NCBI GenBank assembly: GCA_035532215.1
Contig: DATKRK010000449.1
Coordinates: 1 to 27,097 of the forward strand
DNA length: 27,097 nt
Origin: JAICIG01 sp035532215
GTDB taxonomy: Bacteria; Planctomycetota; Planctomycetia; Pirellulales; JAICIG01
Reading direction: 5' to 3'
Shown here: positions 14,620 through 23,960 of the stretch, piece after piece
Layout of the letters: the number at the start of each line of letters is the position of its first letter
How positions within the stretch are numbered: position 1 is the stretch's first letter
Position numbers and translations under genes: made by a program
Notes under the pieces: generated by a model
What the model was told of the DNA's origin: nothing
The model's database searches: none
Seen by the model: the letters and a program-made list of their open reading frames with translations, nothing else

Positions 14620-15234
14620 TCATTTCAACTCTTCAGAGCGAACCACGCGCACGCCGGCGGCCCGCATCTCGGCGATCGCCCGTTCGACGTCGCCCGAGCG
14701 GAGATTCACGCCGCGGCAAGCGTCCTCGATCAGCCAGGTCCGAAAGCCGAGTTCGACGGCGTCAAGCGCCGTCGCCTTGACGCAATAATCGGTCGCCAGG
14801 CCCAGGATGTAAACTTCATCGACGCGTTGCTCGCGCAGATATTCGCCCAGGCCGGTCGAGCGCAAATGCCCGTTGTCGAAAAAACCGCTATAACTATCGA
14901 TTTTCGGATCGATGCCTTTGGCGAACGTCTTGCGAATGAACTGCTTCTCCAATGCGGGCGCCAACTCGGCGCCCGGCGTATGTTGCACGCAGTGGACCGG
15001 CCACAAGACTTGCGGCGCGCCGTGCAACTCGACGACGTCGCCCGGCTGCTTGCCCGGATGGTTTGCCGCGAAGCTGGCATGATCGGCCGGATGCCAATCT
15101 TGCGAGGCGACGACGAGATCGAACCGCGGCTGCAAGCGATTGGCGATGTCAATCACCTCATCGCCGCACGGCACAGGCAACGCGCCGTCCGGCAGAAAGT
15201 CGTTTTGCAGATCGACGAGCACGAGCGCATTCAT
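14620..15234 (-). CDS. pncA: Nicotinamidase
   Basis: 204 residues, full length for the bacterial enzyme, which hydrolyses nicotinamide to nicotinate and ammonia in NAD salvage in the cytoplasm. The catalytic triad is visible: Asp8 in VLVDLQNDF, Lys106 in FAKGIDP and Cys151 in ATDYCVKATA. The metal-binding residues are Asp46 and His48 in SQDWHP, and His81 in WPVHCVQ. The IDSYSGFFDNGH block (112-123) is also diagnostic. AAGG lies 6 nt before the ATG. Some relatives also cleave pyrazinamide or act on other isochorismatase-type substrates, but the motif set fits nicotinamidase well. It appears monocistronic, with hairpins after the stop. The ~130 bp upstream (15235-15364) hold no gene. Confidence 0.94.
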   Translation of the reverse strand: MNALVLVDLQNDFLPDGALPVPCGDEVIDIANRLQPRFDLVVASQDWHPADHASFAANHPGKQPGDVVELHGAPQVLWPVHCVQHTPGAELAPALEKQFIRKTFAKGIDPKIDSYSGFFDNGHLRSTGLGEYLREQRVDEVYILGLATDYCVKATALDAVELGFRTWLIEDACRGVNLRSGDVERAIAEMRAAGVRVVRSEELK

Positions 15235-15364
15235 GGCGAGCCTTCGTTTTGAACGGATTTAAAGACGCCGGGCAAGGGCCCTGAACGCGGCGTCGACGCG
15301 CCGTTACACGTGTTTGCTTTGAAATAATTTTGGGTCGCCAAGCGATCCTGGCTCCGCCGCAGCG

Positions 15365-16609
15365 CTAATCCGTCGACACACGCTGTCCGTTCAGCGACGC
15401 GGCGCGCCGTGCTTCGGCCTTGAGGTAGATTTGACGCAACCTCAATTGGCCCGCTGACGTAATCCGCGTGTTCCAAGCCGAAACGCCGTTTAACGTCGGC
15501 ATGGTTTCCAGCACCGGAACGCTGGCATCCGTGATCTTCGTCAGGCTGATGTCGAGCGCCTTCAGGTTCTTAATGTCGTGCAGATACGCCACGCCTGCGT
15601 CGGTGACGTTTGTTCCAGAGAGGTTGAGAAATTCCAATTCACCGAGCGCCGCCAGCGCGGAGACGCCTGCGTCGGTGATTCGCGTGCCGCTTAGGTCAAG
15701 CGACTTGAGTTTTCGCAGACCTTTTAGACGCTCCATGCCTGCATCCGTAACGGCGGCGCCGCGCAAACTGAGATAAGTAAGACTTTCAAAATCGATCAGA
15801 TGTTCGAGTCCTGCGTCGGTAATTGCGGCCGCGTCCAGGGTAAGCGATCGCAGGCGTCGGAGGGGGCGCAAATGGATCAAGCCCGCATCCGTGACTTCCG
15901 TGCTCCCGATATCGACGCTGTGAACGTCGGCCAAATAACGCACCCACGTTAGTTCGGCGTCGCCGAATTGCGGGCCGCGCAAATGCACGGCCTCGGCTAC
16001 GTCGCGCTCGCCGCTCGAATCACCCTGCAGAAACGACTGCCAGCTGGGCGTGTTGATCGCACAGTTGACGCCTGCGCCGAGCCGCCGCAGTTGAGCGATC
16101 GCACGAACTTCAAGCGCCGTGCGGCTGACCAGCGACGACAACAGCGCGCCGACGAGAACGAACAGCGCCAAAAGCGTGCTCAAGCGAAACTGCGCGAAGC
16201 GGCGCCAACGTTGCGGCGCCGCTGGAGCGGGCATCATGGGTCGCAGGCTGCGTCTGGTGAAAGCCAGCACCAGCGCGGCGAGCAGGGCGCTTTCGCCGGC
16301 ATAGACCAGCGGCCAGCCTCCTGGCGCCGAGCCCAATGATGCTCGGGCCGTTACAATGGCCGCGGCGAAGGCGGCGGCGACAACGGCGACGTAGGCCCTC
16401 GCGCGGCCTCCGCCGATGGCGTTCGCGGCGCCGCTGACCGCGCCGATGTACATGCCCACAAAGCCCGCGGCGCCGCCGCACAACGCGACGACGCGGGCCG
16501 CGTGATCGTTCAGTCCGGCGACAAGCAGCATGCTGCCGAGCGCAAACGCCGCGCCCAAGATCAAGCCCGTCAAACCGCCTAAAACGGCGCCGAGTAGAAA
16601 CTTCTGCAT
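15365..16609 (-). CDS. Membrane protein with a TDAG-type leucine-rich-repeat domain
   Basis: 414 residues from the ATG at 16609 (an ATG at 16630 and a TTG at 16642 are alternatives; a G-rich SD-like run is closest to 16609). The first ~130 residues hold three or four Gly/Ala-rich membrane segments. The FAQFRLSTLLALFVLVGALLSS segment follows, a signature seen in many planctomycete membrane proteins. From about 220 on come six or seven repeats of 24 residues, of the form ITDAGLxxLxxLxxLxxLxLxxT. These form a short curved LRR sheet, probably outside the membrane, for protein binding. No enzymatic domain is present. Function is unknown; such proteins are numerous in planctomycetes. It is divergent from the glycoside-hydrolase-like gene. 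Confidence 0.82.
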   Translation of the reverse strand: MQKFLLGAVLGGLTGLILGAAFALGSMLLVAGLNDHAARVVALCGGAAGFVGMYIGAVSGAANAIGGGRARAYVAVVAAAFAAAIVTARASLGSAPGGWPLVYAGESALLAALVLAFTRRSLRPMMPAPAAPQRWRRFAQFRLSTLLALFVLVGALLSSLVSRTALEVRAIAQLRRLGAGVNCAINTPSWQSFLQGDSSGERDVAEAVHLRGPQFGDAELTWVRYLADVHSVDIGSTEVTDAGLIHLRPLRRLRSLTLDAAAITDAGLEHLIDFESLTYLSLRGAAVTDAGMERLKGLRKLKSLDLSGTRITDAGVSALAALGELEFLNLSGTNVTDAGVAYLHDIKNLKALDISLTKITDASVPVLETMPTLNGVSAWNTRITSAGQLRLRQIYLKAEARRAASLNGQRVSTD

Positions 16610-16758
16610 GGCGGAACCCCCGAAAGCCATGATGAAATGCAATAACCGCTATGGTAGGCAATTCGCGGCGCAATTGCAGCAGCACGTTTCTGGAAAGCCC
16701 CGAGGAGATGCCGTAACATTGGCGCACTGTCGGAACTCATTGCCGCGAGGGTCGCCAC

Positions 16759-19119
16759 ATGCACGCCGCCCGCCGAACGTTTTTGGCTGTTCTCTTAGCC
16801 TCCCTTTTCGGCCCCTCTTTCTGCAACGCAGAGGACGAAAGCGACCGCCTTTGGGACCGCACGATCATGCCGCAGCCGTTCGACGCTCGGCCGTTCCGCG
16901 AAATCCGCGTGCCCGGCTGGGTGCAAGAGACGCTCGGCTGCGGTTATACGCTGTCGGGGATGGACGCGAAGCAAAGGGCGAAGGCCGTCGAGCACGGCGT
17001 GACGCTCAGCGAGCTGGGCTTCGTCGATCCGTTCTACGCCTATTACGACAGCAAGCTGCTCAAGCGCCGCAGCCCTCACGTGCCGCTCGAACGCTTGGAG
17101 CGCGACATCGCCGAGTACAAGAAGTTGGGCGTGAGGATCCTGGGCGTTTATCCGCCGTGTCTGCAAGGCGAGGTTTATGAAGAGCATCCCGACTGGCGCC
17201 GGATCGCAACGAATACGACCGAAATCCCCGAAGTTGACTTAAAAAAGTTTCCGCACGGCGGCATGCTCTGTTTGCTCGGTCCTTACGGCGACTTTTTCAT
17301 CGAGGTGCTGGCCGAAATCGTGACGCGCTTTCCCGACGTCGACGCCTTCAGCTTCGACGGCCTGCACTACGGCGGATTTTGCTACTGCCAGCATTGCCGC
17401 GAAAACTATCGCCGCGACACGAACCAAGAAATTCCGAATCCCGATATGAACGACCCCGCCTTCCGCCGCTATCAGCATTGGGCCGACCGGCGGATGGAAG
17501 ATCTCGTGCGGCGGATGCAAGCGCGGCTGAAGGGGATCAAGCCCGAGGTGGCGCTCGTGACCTGGACGACGAACGCCGGGCGGTTCGGCCATTTCCTTAG
17601 CATTCCGCGCAACATGCCCGCGCGAATGAACCTGCTCTTCGACGCGCCCGACCAGGAATTCTGGCTCGACGAGACGAACCGCGGGGCGACGGTCGTGCCG
17701 GCCTTCGCCAACGCCTATATCTGGGCGACGACCAACCATCGCACGGCCTTCAGCGAGCCGTACCTGATGAGCCACGGCAACCCCTACGGCAAAGACAGCT
17801 TTCCGCCGCACGAAGTGCTGTGCCGCATGCTGCTGGCGGCCACGCACGGCGCCGCGCCGAGCATCGCCGTGTCGCAGCCCGCCAACTTGCAAGACGAAAT
17901 CTACCGCTGCCTCGACGAGGTTCAGCGCCGCAAGCCGTGGCTGACGCACAAGCGGCCCGAACCTTGGGCGGCGCTAGTGATGAGCGACAACACTCGCAAC
18001 TTCTACGGCCGTTCAGCGGGACTGGTCGAAGAGCGGTACCTGGCCGCGGTGCTCGGGACCTTCCGCGCGGCGATCGAGGAGCATCTGCCGCTGACGGTGA
18101 TCAACGACTGGAACCTGAACGCCGAAGATCTATCTCGCTACAAAGTGTTGATTCTGGCCAACACGGCGTGCCTCGACGAGCGGCAGATCGCCGCCGTCGA
18201 GCAGTTCGTGGCCGCCGGCGGCGGGCTGGTCGCCAGCCTCGATACGTCGCTCTTCGACGAGTTCGGCGATCCGCGGCCGAATTTCGGCCTGGCCGAAGTC
18301 TTTGGCGTCGACTATCGGGGCGTGATCGACGCGGCGGGCGGCCCGCAGGAAATCGATGTCAATTTCGAGAAGGCCCTGTCGGCCGATTACTGGGAGAAAC
18401 GCAAGAACGTATTCGATTTCAAGCTCGCGCCCGGTTCGTTCCTCGATCAGGGCCGGCTGAAAACCTACGTCGGCGAGCAGAGCGTCACGCTCAAGGCGCC
18501 CGCCGTGCGAGTCGCCTTGAAAAACGAGCAAGCGCAAGCGGCCGGTTCGCTGCGCGTGAAAGCGAACCCGCAGGCCGCCGAGCTTCCGGCCGTCGTGACG
18601 CACGACTATGGCAAGGGCCAGGTCGTGTATCTCGCCGGCGGCTTCGACGCGGCCTATTACCTGTACGCCTACCCTTACCAGCGATTGCTGCTGCGCCGGG
18701 CGATCGAACACGTCGCCCCCTCGCCGCCGCCGGTCGTCGTCGAGGCGCCGATGTGCGTCCACGCCACCGTCATGCGGCAAACGAAAAACGGCGCCGAGCG
18801 GCTGATCGTCCACTTGTTCAACGACGTGAACACGACCGCCTTCCATGCTTTGCCTAACGACGACGTTCCGCTCCGGGAGGAGACGCTGCCGATCCACGAT
18901 ATTCGGGTGACCTTCGGCCGCGAGTATCGGCTGAAGCGCATCCATCTCGAACCTGCCGGCGAGGACTTGCAGATCGAACAGACGCCGGCCGGCGCCCGCG
19001 TCGTCGTGCCGCGGCTCGAGCTGCACTCGATGGTCCTCGGGGAGTTGGCCGAGACTACAGACGAGCAGTCGCCGCGGGAACTTTCAGTTTCGATAAACGC
19101 CGGCTTTCCAGGTTATTGA
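16759..19119 (+). CDS. Secreted glycoside-hydrolase-like protein with a beta-galactosidase-trimerisation-like domain
   Basis: 786 residues with a signal peptide (RRTFLAVLLASLFGPSFCNAE). GAGGG lies 8 nt before the ATG. The N-terminal half (~45-380) looks like a TIM barrel of the hypothetical glycosyl hydrolase kind. DVDAFSFDGLHYGGFCYCQHC followed by REN (~195-215) has the acidic strand end and the C-x-C-x2-C cluster seen in those families. The region ~405-560 resembles the GH42 middle (trimerisation, GATase-like) domain: YKVLILANTACLDERQIAAVEQFVAAGGGLVAS. A beta-rich C-terminus follows. It probably acts on a carbohydrate in the periplasm; the substrate and even hydrolase activity are inferred. 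Its stop codon overlaps the 3' end of the convergent helicase gene by 7 bp. Confidence 0.82.
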   Translation: MHAARRTFLAVLLASLFGPSFCNAEDESDRLWDRTIMPQPFDARPFREIRVPGWVQETLGCGYTLSGMDAKQRAKAVEHGVTLSELGFVDPFYAYYDSKLLKRRSPHVPLERLERDIAEYKKLGVRILGVYPPCLQGEVYEEHPDWRRIATNTTEIPEVDLKKFPHGGMLCLLGPYGDFFIEVLAEIVTRFPDVDAFSFDGLHYGGFCYCQHCRENYRRDTNQEIPNPDMNDPAFRRYQHWADRRMEDLVRRMQARLKGIKPEVALVTWTTNAGRFGHFLSIPRNMPARMNLLFDAPDQEFWLDETNRGATVVPAFANAYIWATTNHRTAFSEPYLMSHGNPYGKDSFPPHEVLCRMLLAATHGAAPSIAVSQPANLQDEIYRCLDEVQRRKPWLTHKRPEPWAALVMSDNTRNFYGRSAGLVEERYLAAVLGTFRAAIEEHLPLTVINDWNLNAEDLSRYKVLILANTACLDERQIAAVEQFVAAGGGLVASLDTSLFDEFGDPRPNFGLAEVFGVDYRGVIDAAGGPQEIDVNFEKALSADYWEKRKNVFDFKLAPGSFLDQGRLKTYVGEQSVTLKAPAVRVALKNEQAQAAGSLRVKANPQAAELPAVVTHDYGKGQVVYLAGGFDAAYYLYAYPYQRLLLRRAIEHVAPSPPPVVVEAPMCVHATVMRQTKNGAERLIVHLFNDVNTTAFHALPNDDVPLREETLPIHDIRVTFGREYRLKRIHLEPAGEDLQIEQTPAGARVVVPRLELHSMVLGELAETTDEQSPRELSVSINAGFPGY

Positions 19120-21629
19120 ATGTTCATCACGTCCTTCGCGTATTTCGTTTGAAGGTCGTCGATCGATAATTCGTGGCGGTTTACGCGCATTTGTATCGAG
19201 GCGTCCGAAAGGTTCTTGAAGTCCAAATCATGAAACTCGGCAAAAAACGCCCTCACGTTATTCTTTAGCTTCGTCAGTTCTGCCTCCCGCATTACGCGCA
19301 CATAGTCGCGAAAAGCCGCTGCACGCGAGACTTTATGGGTTGGAATAATTATGATGTTAGTCGCACTGCATCCTTCGTATGCCTTCGTAAACCATGCACA
19401 CGACTTATTCATTTGATCAGTTTCGTCTTTATTTATCTCCGCCCGATTCAGAACGACCTCGCTTTTACATTCCACGATCAAATACTCGTTGTCGCGCAAT
19501 CCCCATAAGTTGTCGGGTCCTTCTTTCCATTCTCTGTCCGGGCGTTGGCTGGTGAATCCAATCGCTACCCCCAGGAGGCCAAACGTCGCCTCGAATTTGT
19601 CTGCTCTCACACCGAAACTTAAGCTATGTAATAGATCATCTACGGCGACGCCTAACTGCTCAAACGTCTCGAATTGTTTGACCCATGAGATAATATTTGC
19701 AATGCGGCGCTGACTGATGATCAGCTTATCCATGCGCATGCCGCTTCGCGGCTTCAGAAGAAAATGATTAAGGCGGTGCGCATTTACCTGAAGCTCGTTT
19801 GACTCGGTCTTGCTCTGCGAAAACCTATACCGCGCCATCTCCTGCAGATACCATCCTCTTTCCGCGGCGTTTGTGACGTGCTCATCGATAAGCGTCTGCA
19901 GTTTCGCGATTGCGCCATCTACGTCGCCGTTTTCGAACTGCCGCTCTGCTTCGAGTTCACATTCAAATACATCAAGCGCGCTGCTCACGCGGCGCCCGAC
20001 GGTAATTGTATCCATGCGATCCACGTAAAACGTCTTCCAGCCCGGGTCGCGCCGCAAGCATTGATTTACTAGACGCATGAACGCGTCCCACGCACTGGCC
20101 CCTGACGAGGTCTCTTCTCGTGCCATCTCGGCAATTTCGATGCCGAGCTCCACTTGCTCTCGTGTCTGCGGAGACAAATAGCTCCGCAGCTCTTTCGTCC
20201 TGACGGCTTTAATTAGCTCAGTACCAATAAGAATTATGGCGCAGTAGTCCTTTTCCCCGCGCACACTCCTCCCGAGTCCCTGTTCAATCGATCGCGCTAC
20301 TCGCATAGCATTAATTTCGCTGTCGCTTCGACAGTCCTCGGAGTAATTGTCTACGAGACTTTCCGAGTAGGGCTTCGAATCGATAATTAGAACACGGCAC
20401 ATATCATCGGGCAGGTCGATTCCATCGTAGCGATTTGCGACGACAAGAGTCTTCTCAAAGGCACCTGACCGCAGGTTTTCAATCTGATTATATATCGTGT
20501 CTTTATTTAGAACGGCGGCGCCATACTTCCCCCAATCCAGCGTCCCCTTAAAGCTCGGTGTCAAAGCTATCACCCCGGACTTCCGTTTTGAGTCCGGCTT
20601 GGCGAATTGTGCGACCATTTCCGATCTCGTAAGCTTCTCGTCAATTAGCGATGGTATAAGGATCATCTTCTCCCCAGACCATTTCTCGTCGGGATACACA
20701 AGCGGATTGCGAATCGTTGATTTACTTAGGCCAAGTCCTTTCACCAGAAACGAATCGTCGGTAACGGTCGCCGACATGAACACTCTATGCTCGGACTTGT
20801 AGTACGATCCGAACATATCCAAAGGTGGCAAATAAGGCGCAATCTCCAATGCAGCGCCAGAAATCACGCACTGGCATTCCGCCAGCCGGTCTTTGAGTAA
20901 TGGCCAAGCGAATTTCACCGCGTCGCGACCCGAGGATTTGCTCAATATGCGTGCGATATCTTCCTGCTTTTCTAGCCAATCCCAGTAGGGTACCAGCAAG
21001 AATGCATCATGATTCTTGTTTCTAATGTCTTGAAATGTGCCCATTCCTTGCGCCTTCAAAGAATCCGAGAGCAGCGTGCGCAGCTCTCCATAGGCGCTTT
21101 CCTCGGGCGTTAGGCGAATCTCAAAGCTGTGGCGAATGGCATCAATACAGGCATGCGCGTCGTCCATCAGAATAGAATGCACGGCCGTAGATGAGCGGCC
21201 AATTCCAAATCGTGACAACCCGTTAAACAGTTTTTGGATCGAGGTTATGAGGAGTTGTTTTCCGTCGATGAAGTCGGCCGGCAGGTCGGGCTCGGCGGTG
21301 CAGAAGCGAATTCCAAATTGCTTCGCCTGCAGGCAGGTTTGCTTTATGAGAAAGTTGTCCGGACACAAGTAAACTGCCGGCGCGCGCGTTTCGTTGAGCT
21401 TGGATTGCAGAATCAATAGGCCAATTAGTGTTTTACCCTGACCAGTGTGAAGTTTGATAATTGTATCTCGGGTTGAACGGCGGCTCTTTTGCCATGCTTC
21501 CAAAATCGCCACCTGTGCGGGACGGAGCGGCCCTTTGTCACTGGCGCGGTCGAGCGTCTCGTAGAGCGCGCACGGATCGATGATGCTTGGGCGTTGTCGC
21601 TGACCAAGCCGCTTGCTGAAGTCAACCAC
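19113..21629 (-). CDS. SF2 helicase fused to a C-terminal PD-(D/E)xK nuclease domain
   Basis: 838 residues from the GTG at 21629 (VVDFSKRLG), which has GAGG 10 nt upstream. An ATG at 21716 would add 29 basic, unconserved-looking residues. The helicase motifs are complete: Walker A LHTGQGKT (60-67), DDAH (156-159), SAT (286-288), motif V region YDGIDLPDD (~401-409) and QGLGRSVRG (450-458). The XPD/DinG-like DDAH and QGLGR forms suggest a DNA helicase. A TPR-like helical stretch follows (~556-611). The C-terminus has a nuclease-like arrangement: Glu680, Asp706 in GPDNLW and ECK at 720-722 in YLIVECKSE. GC content and codon use are visibly lower than in both neighbours, suggesting transfer. It stands alone on its strand. 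Antiviral defence is the favoured role (inference); a repair role is possible. Confidence 0.88.
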   Translation of the reverse strand: MVDFSKRLGQRQRPSIIDPCALYETLDRASDKGPLRPAQVAILEAWQKSRRSTRDTIIKLHTGQGKTLIGLLILQSKLNETRAPAVYLCPDNFLIKQTCLQAKQFGIRFCTAEPDLPADFIDGKQLLITSIQKLFNGLSRFGIGRSSTAVHSILMDDAHACIDAIRHSFEIRLTPEESAYGELRTLLSDSLKAQGMGTFQDIRNKNHDAFLLVPYWDWLEKQEDIARILSKSSGRDAVKFAWPLLKDRLAECQCVISGAALEIAPYLPPLDMFGSYYKSEHRVFMSATVTDDSFLVKGLGLSKSTIRNPLVYPDEKWSGEKMILIPSLIDEKLTRSEMVAQFAKPDSKRKSGVIALTPSFKGTLDWGKYGAAVLNKDTIYNQIENLRSGAFEKTLVVANRYDGIDLPDDMCRVLIIDSKPYSESLVDNYSEDCRSDSEINAMRVARSIEQGLGRSVRGEKDYCAIILIGTELIKAVRTKELRSYLSPQTREQVELGIEIAEMAREETSSGASAWDAFMRLVNQCLRRDPGWKTFYVDRMDTITVGRRVSSALDVFECELEAERQFENGDVDGAIAKLQTLIDEHVTNAAERGWYLQEMARYRFSQSKTESNELQVNAHRLNHFLLKPRSGMRMDKLIISQRRIANIISWVKQFETFEQLGVAVDDLLHSLSFGVRADKFEATFGLLGVAIGFTSQRPDREWKEGPDNLWGLRDNEYLIVECKSEVVLNRAEINKDETDQMNKSCAWFTKAYEGCSATNIIIIPTHKVSRAAAFRDYVRVMREAELTKLKNNVRAFFAEFHDLDFKNLSDASIQMRVNRHELSIDDLQTKYAKDVMNIQ

Positions 21630-22046
21630 GGAACGAAGTCCTCGAACTGCGAAAATACGGAGGCGAGCCAACTGAAACGAGCGAATTATTCTACCGGTCC
21701 TGCGAAGCTCATGCAAAGATAGCGAGGTTCGTGCTTGGCAGGAGGCAGAGATCTATCCGTTCGGCCGAAATGCGGCAACTGAAGGACGGCGTCGAGCCGT
21801 CTATGGTTCGCTTATTCAACCACGTGGGTTGGATCACCTTGCGCCGACGAAGCGACGCTCGTCGGCGGCCGTTCCATCGTGCGACACGGTTTGCACTCGA
21901 TGGTCGTTGGGAAAGTGGAAGCGGAGGTCCAGCGCCAGCGCTGACGATCGACACGTCCATACCAACCCGAAGCGTCAGCGACGCAATCGACCAAAGCAAG
22001 TCTTTGCCGCTCGAGCTGGCGCACGCGCTGGCGGCCTCCCTCTCAT
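21630..22046. other. 417-bp gap with no convincing gene
   Basis: No open frame here shows homology or a start signal. At about 21960-21983 there is ACCAACCCGAAGCGTCAGCG, a sequence of the kind repeated between genes in many planctomycetes. The part next to the helicase start (21630-21720) is relatively AT-rich and should hold its promoter, but no clear -35/-10 pair was found. The rest may be decayed sequence. Confidence 0.4.
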
Positions 22047-22451
22047 TTAGCGTAATCCGGTAAGTGGCCCGGCCGCTGCGAATTGCCAACGCCAGCCTTG
22101 CTCGTCCGCTGACGAACGCGAAAGCGTCGCGCGGCCGCTCAACCGCTCGCCGAGCAATTCCACGATCCACTCGCCCTCTTGCCGGCTGACGAGCCGGTAA
22201 GTTCCTCGATCCCACCGCGAGACCGTTCCCCGGCCGCCGGAGACCGGCCCTTCGAAGTCGAGATAGGCCAGGCGATGATCGGCCAGCATTTCGGCCGCGA
22301 TTTCGCTCTGCCCGGCGGGTTCCTGCGACAAGGCCCAGGTTTTCAGCACGCCGTCTGCCTCGAGCATGAAGTCCCAGTGCAGGTCGCGCTGGTAGCCCGG
22401 CGGGCAGTCGTGGCGCAGGATCACGAAGCGGGGCATGTCGCGTCGAGCCAT
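22047..22451 (-). CDS. LigD 3'-phosphoesterase-domain-like small protein
   Basis: 134 residues. MPRFVILRHDCPPGYQRDLHWDFMLEADGVLKTWAL, then DHRLAYLDFEGPVSGGRGTVSRWDRGTY, match the stand-alone form of the DNA ligase D phosphoesterase (PE) domain. The His-Asp of RHD, the HWDF motif and the later Arg/Asp residues are the conserved metal and phosphate ligands. LigD PE domains trim 3'-phosphate and ribonucleotide ends before ligation. Stand-alone versions are widespread in planctomycetes and their task is not known. The start is uncertain: the ATG at 22451 has GAGG only 3 nt away, and a second ATG lies at 22436. It follows the dipeptidase gene after 12 bp, so the two probably form an operon, with no obvious functional link. 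Confidence 0.85.
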   Translation of the reverse strand: MARRDMPRFVILRHDCPPGYQRDLHWDFMLEADGVLKTWALSQEPAGQSEIAAEMLADHRLAYLDFEGPVSGGRGTVSRWDRGTYRLVSRQEGEWIVELLGERLSGRATLSRSSADEQGWRWQFAAAGPLTGLR

Positions 22452-22463
22452 AGACCTCGAACT

Positions 22464-23753
22464 TCACTCGCCGCGGGCGACGTCTTCGGCCTGGCGCAAA
22501 GCCCGCAGCACGTTGCGGCCAAGTATCTTGTGAATCTGCTCTTCGCCGTAACCGCGATCGAGCAGCTCTTGCGTGATGTAGGGATAGCAAGAGACGTCTT
22601 CCAACTGCACGGGCGTCATCGACACGCCGTCGAAATCGGAACCGAGCCCGACGTGATCGATGCCGGCGACCTTGACGATGTGATCGATGTGGTCGACCAC
22701 CGTGTGGACCGTGCCGGGCAGGATCGGATGCTCCTGCCGCCAGCGCTTCATGGCGGCCTCGACCTGGGCGTCGTCGTTGTTGAAGTCGAGATTGAATTGC
22801 CGCCGGACGGCGAACATGTCGGCCATGATCCTGGCCGATTGCGGTTCGACGAAGCCCGAAAAGAAATTCACCATCACCACGCCGCCGTTGGCGGCCACCA
22901 GCTTGAGCACGTCGTCGGGAACGTTGCGGGCGTGTTGGGCGATTGCGTAGGCGGAGGAGTGCGAGGCGATCACCGGCGCCCGCGAAACGCGCAGGGCGTC
23001 TTGCATCGTCTCGGGCGAAACGTGCGAGATATCGACCAGCATGCCCAGGCGATTCATCTCGCGGACGACTTCCTCGCCGAAGGGGCTCAGCCCGCCGTGC
23101 TTCGCCACGTCGGTGGCGGAATCGGCCCAGGAGAGCGTGTCGCTGTGCGTCAGCGTCATGTAGCGGGCGCCGAGCCGGTACAACTGCCGCAAGGCGCCGA
23201 TCGAATCCTGGATCGAATGCCCGCCTTCGACGCCGATCAGCGAAGCGATCTTGCCTTGGCCGCGAATCCGCTCGACGTCGGCCGCGGTCAGGGCCAATTC
23301 GAACGTCTCGGGATAGCGGGCCACGATCTGGCGGACGAGATCGATCTGTTCGAGCGTGTCGCGAAGCGCCGTGCCCGCCTGCCGTGTCTCGGCCGGCACG
23401 TAAACCGACCAGAATTGGCCGCCGACGCCGCCTTGCCGCAGTCGAGGAATATCGGTCTGCAATTCGTTCGGCGCATGCCGCTTGGTGATGTCGCACTTTT
23501 CCAGCGACGCGCCGAAATCGCTTCGCAAGCGCCAAGGCAGGTCGTTATGGCCATCGATCAGCAGCCCCGCACGGTGGATGCGCAGCGCTTCGTCGGTCAG
23601 TTTGATCGGCGGCAAATCCGGCTTGGAAGGCGGCTGCTGGGCTTGGGCGCCGCCGGGAAGGGCGGTGATGGCGATCGCCAGCACAAGCGAAGGAAGGCGG
23701 GCAGCGGCGCGGGGAATTCGCAGGCGGCTCGATTCGCGGGATGCATATGGCAT
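22464..23753 (-). CDS. Secreted M19 (renal-dipeptidase-type) dipeptidase
   Basis: 429 residues from the ATG at 23753, with AAGG 7 nt upstream. A basic N-region and hydrophobic core (LPSLVLAIAITALPGGAQAQ) form a signal peptide. The binuclear zinc site of the M19 family is complete: His69 and Asp71 in DGHNDLPW, bridging Glu176 in GVEGGHS, His244 in ISHVS, His265 in ASHSSAY and Asp373 in GSDFDG. These enzymes cleave dipeptides, often with D-residues or beta-lactam-like bonds, and here act in the periplasm or outside. SMTPVQLEDVSCYPYITQELL near the C-terminus is the usual substrate-pocket end. It is the first gene of a two-gene unit with the LigD-PE-like protein. Ordinary high-GC codon use. Confidence 0.94.
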   Translation of the reverse strand: MPYASRESSRLRIPRAAARLPSLVLAIAITALPGGAQAQQPPSKPDLPPIKLTDEALRIHRAGLLIDGHNDLPWRLRSDFGASLEKCDITKRHAPNELQTDIPRLRQGGVGGQFWSVYVPAETRQAGTALRDTLEQIDLVRQIVARYPETFELALTAADVERIRGQGKIASLIGVEGGHSIQDSIGALRQLYRLGARYMTLTHSDTLSWADSATDVAKHGGLSPFGEEVVREMNRLGMLVDISHVSPETMQDALRVSRAPVIASHSSAYAIAQHARNVPDDVLKLVAANGGVVMVNFFSGFVEPQSARIMADMFAVRRQFNLDFNNDDAQVEAAMKRWRQEHPILPGTVHTVVDHIDHIVKVAGIDHVGLGSDFDGVSMTPVQLEDVSCYPYITQELLDRGYGEEQIHKILGRNVLRALRQAEDVARGE

Positions 23754-23960
23754 GGCTCGACCTTGCGGGGCGATTGGCGATAAGGCCATTCAGCATCGCA
23801 GGCGGGGAAGCCTTCGGCAAGCGGCTTGAGCCGCCTACCGTCCGGAAACCGCTTTCAGAATCACCGGCCGAGCGGGGCTGCGGCCGATCACGAAGAAGAA
23901 AAAGGTTCCAGGAACGAATGGCACTGCCGGATGGCGGACAAGGACTTGCGACGAGGCGCT

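Noticed and set aside
21709..23535. Minus-strand open frame of 608 codons over the dipeptidase and LigD-PE-like genes
   Set aside because: Shadow frame; both underlying genes have complete family motifs in other frames.
22179..23783. Plus-strand open frame of 534 codons
   Set aside because: Antisense shadow of the M19 dipeptidase.
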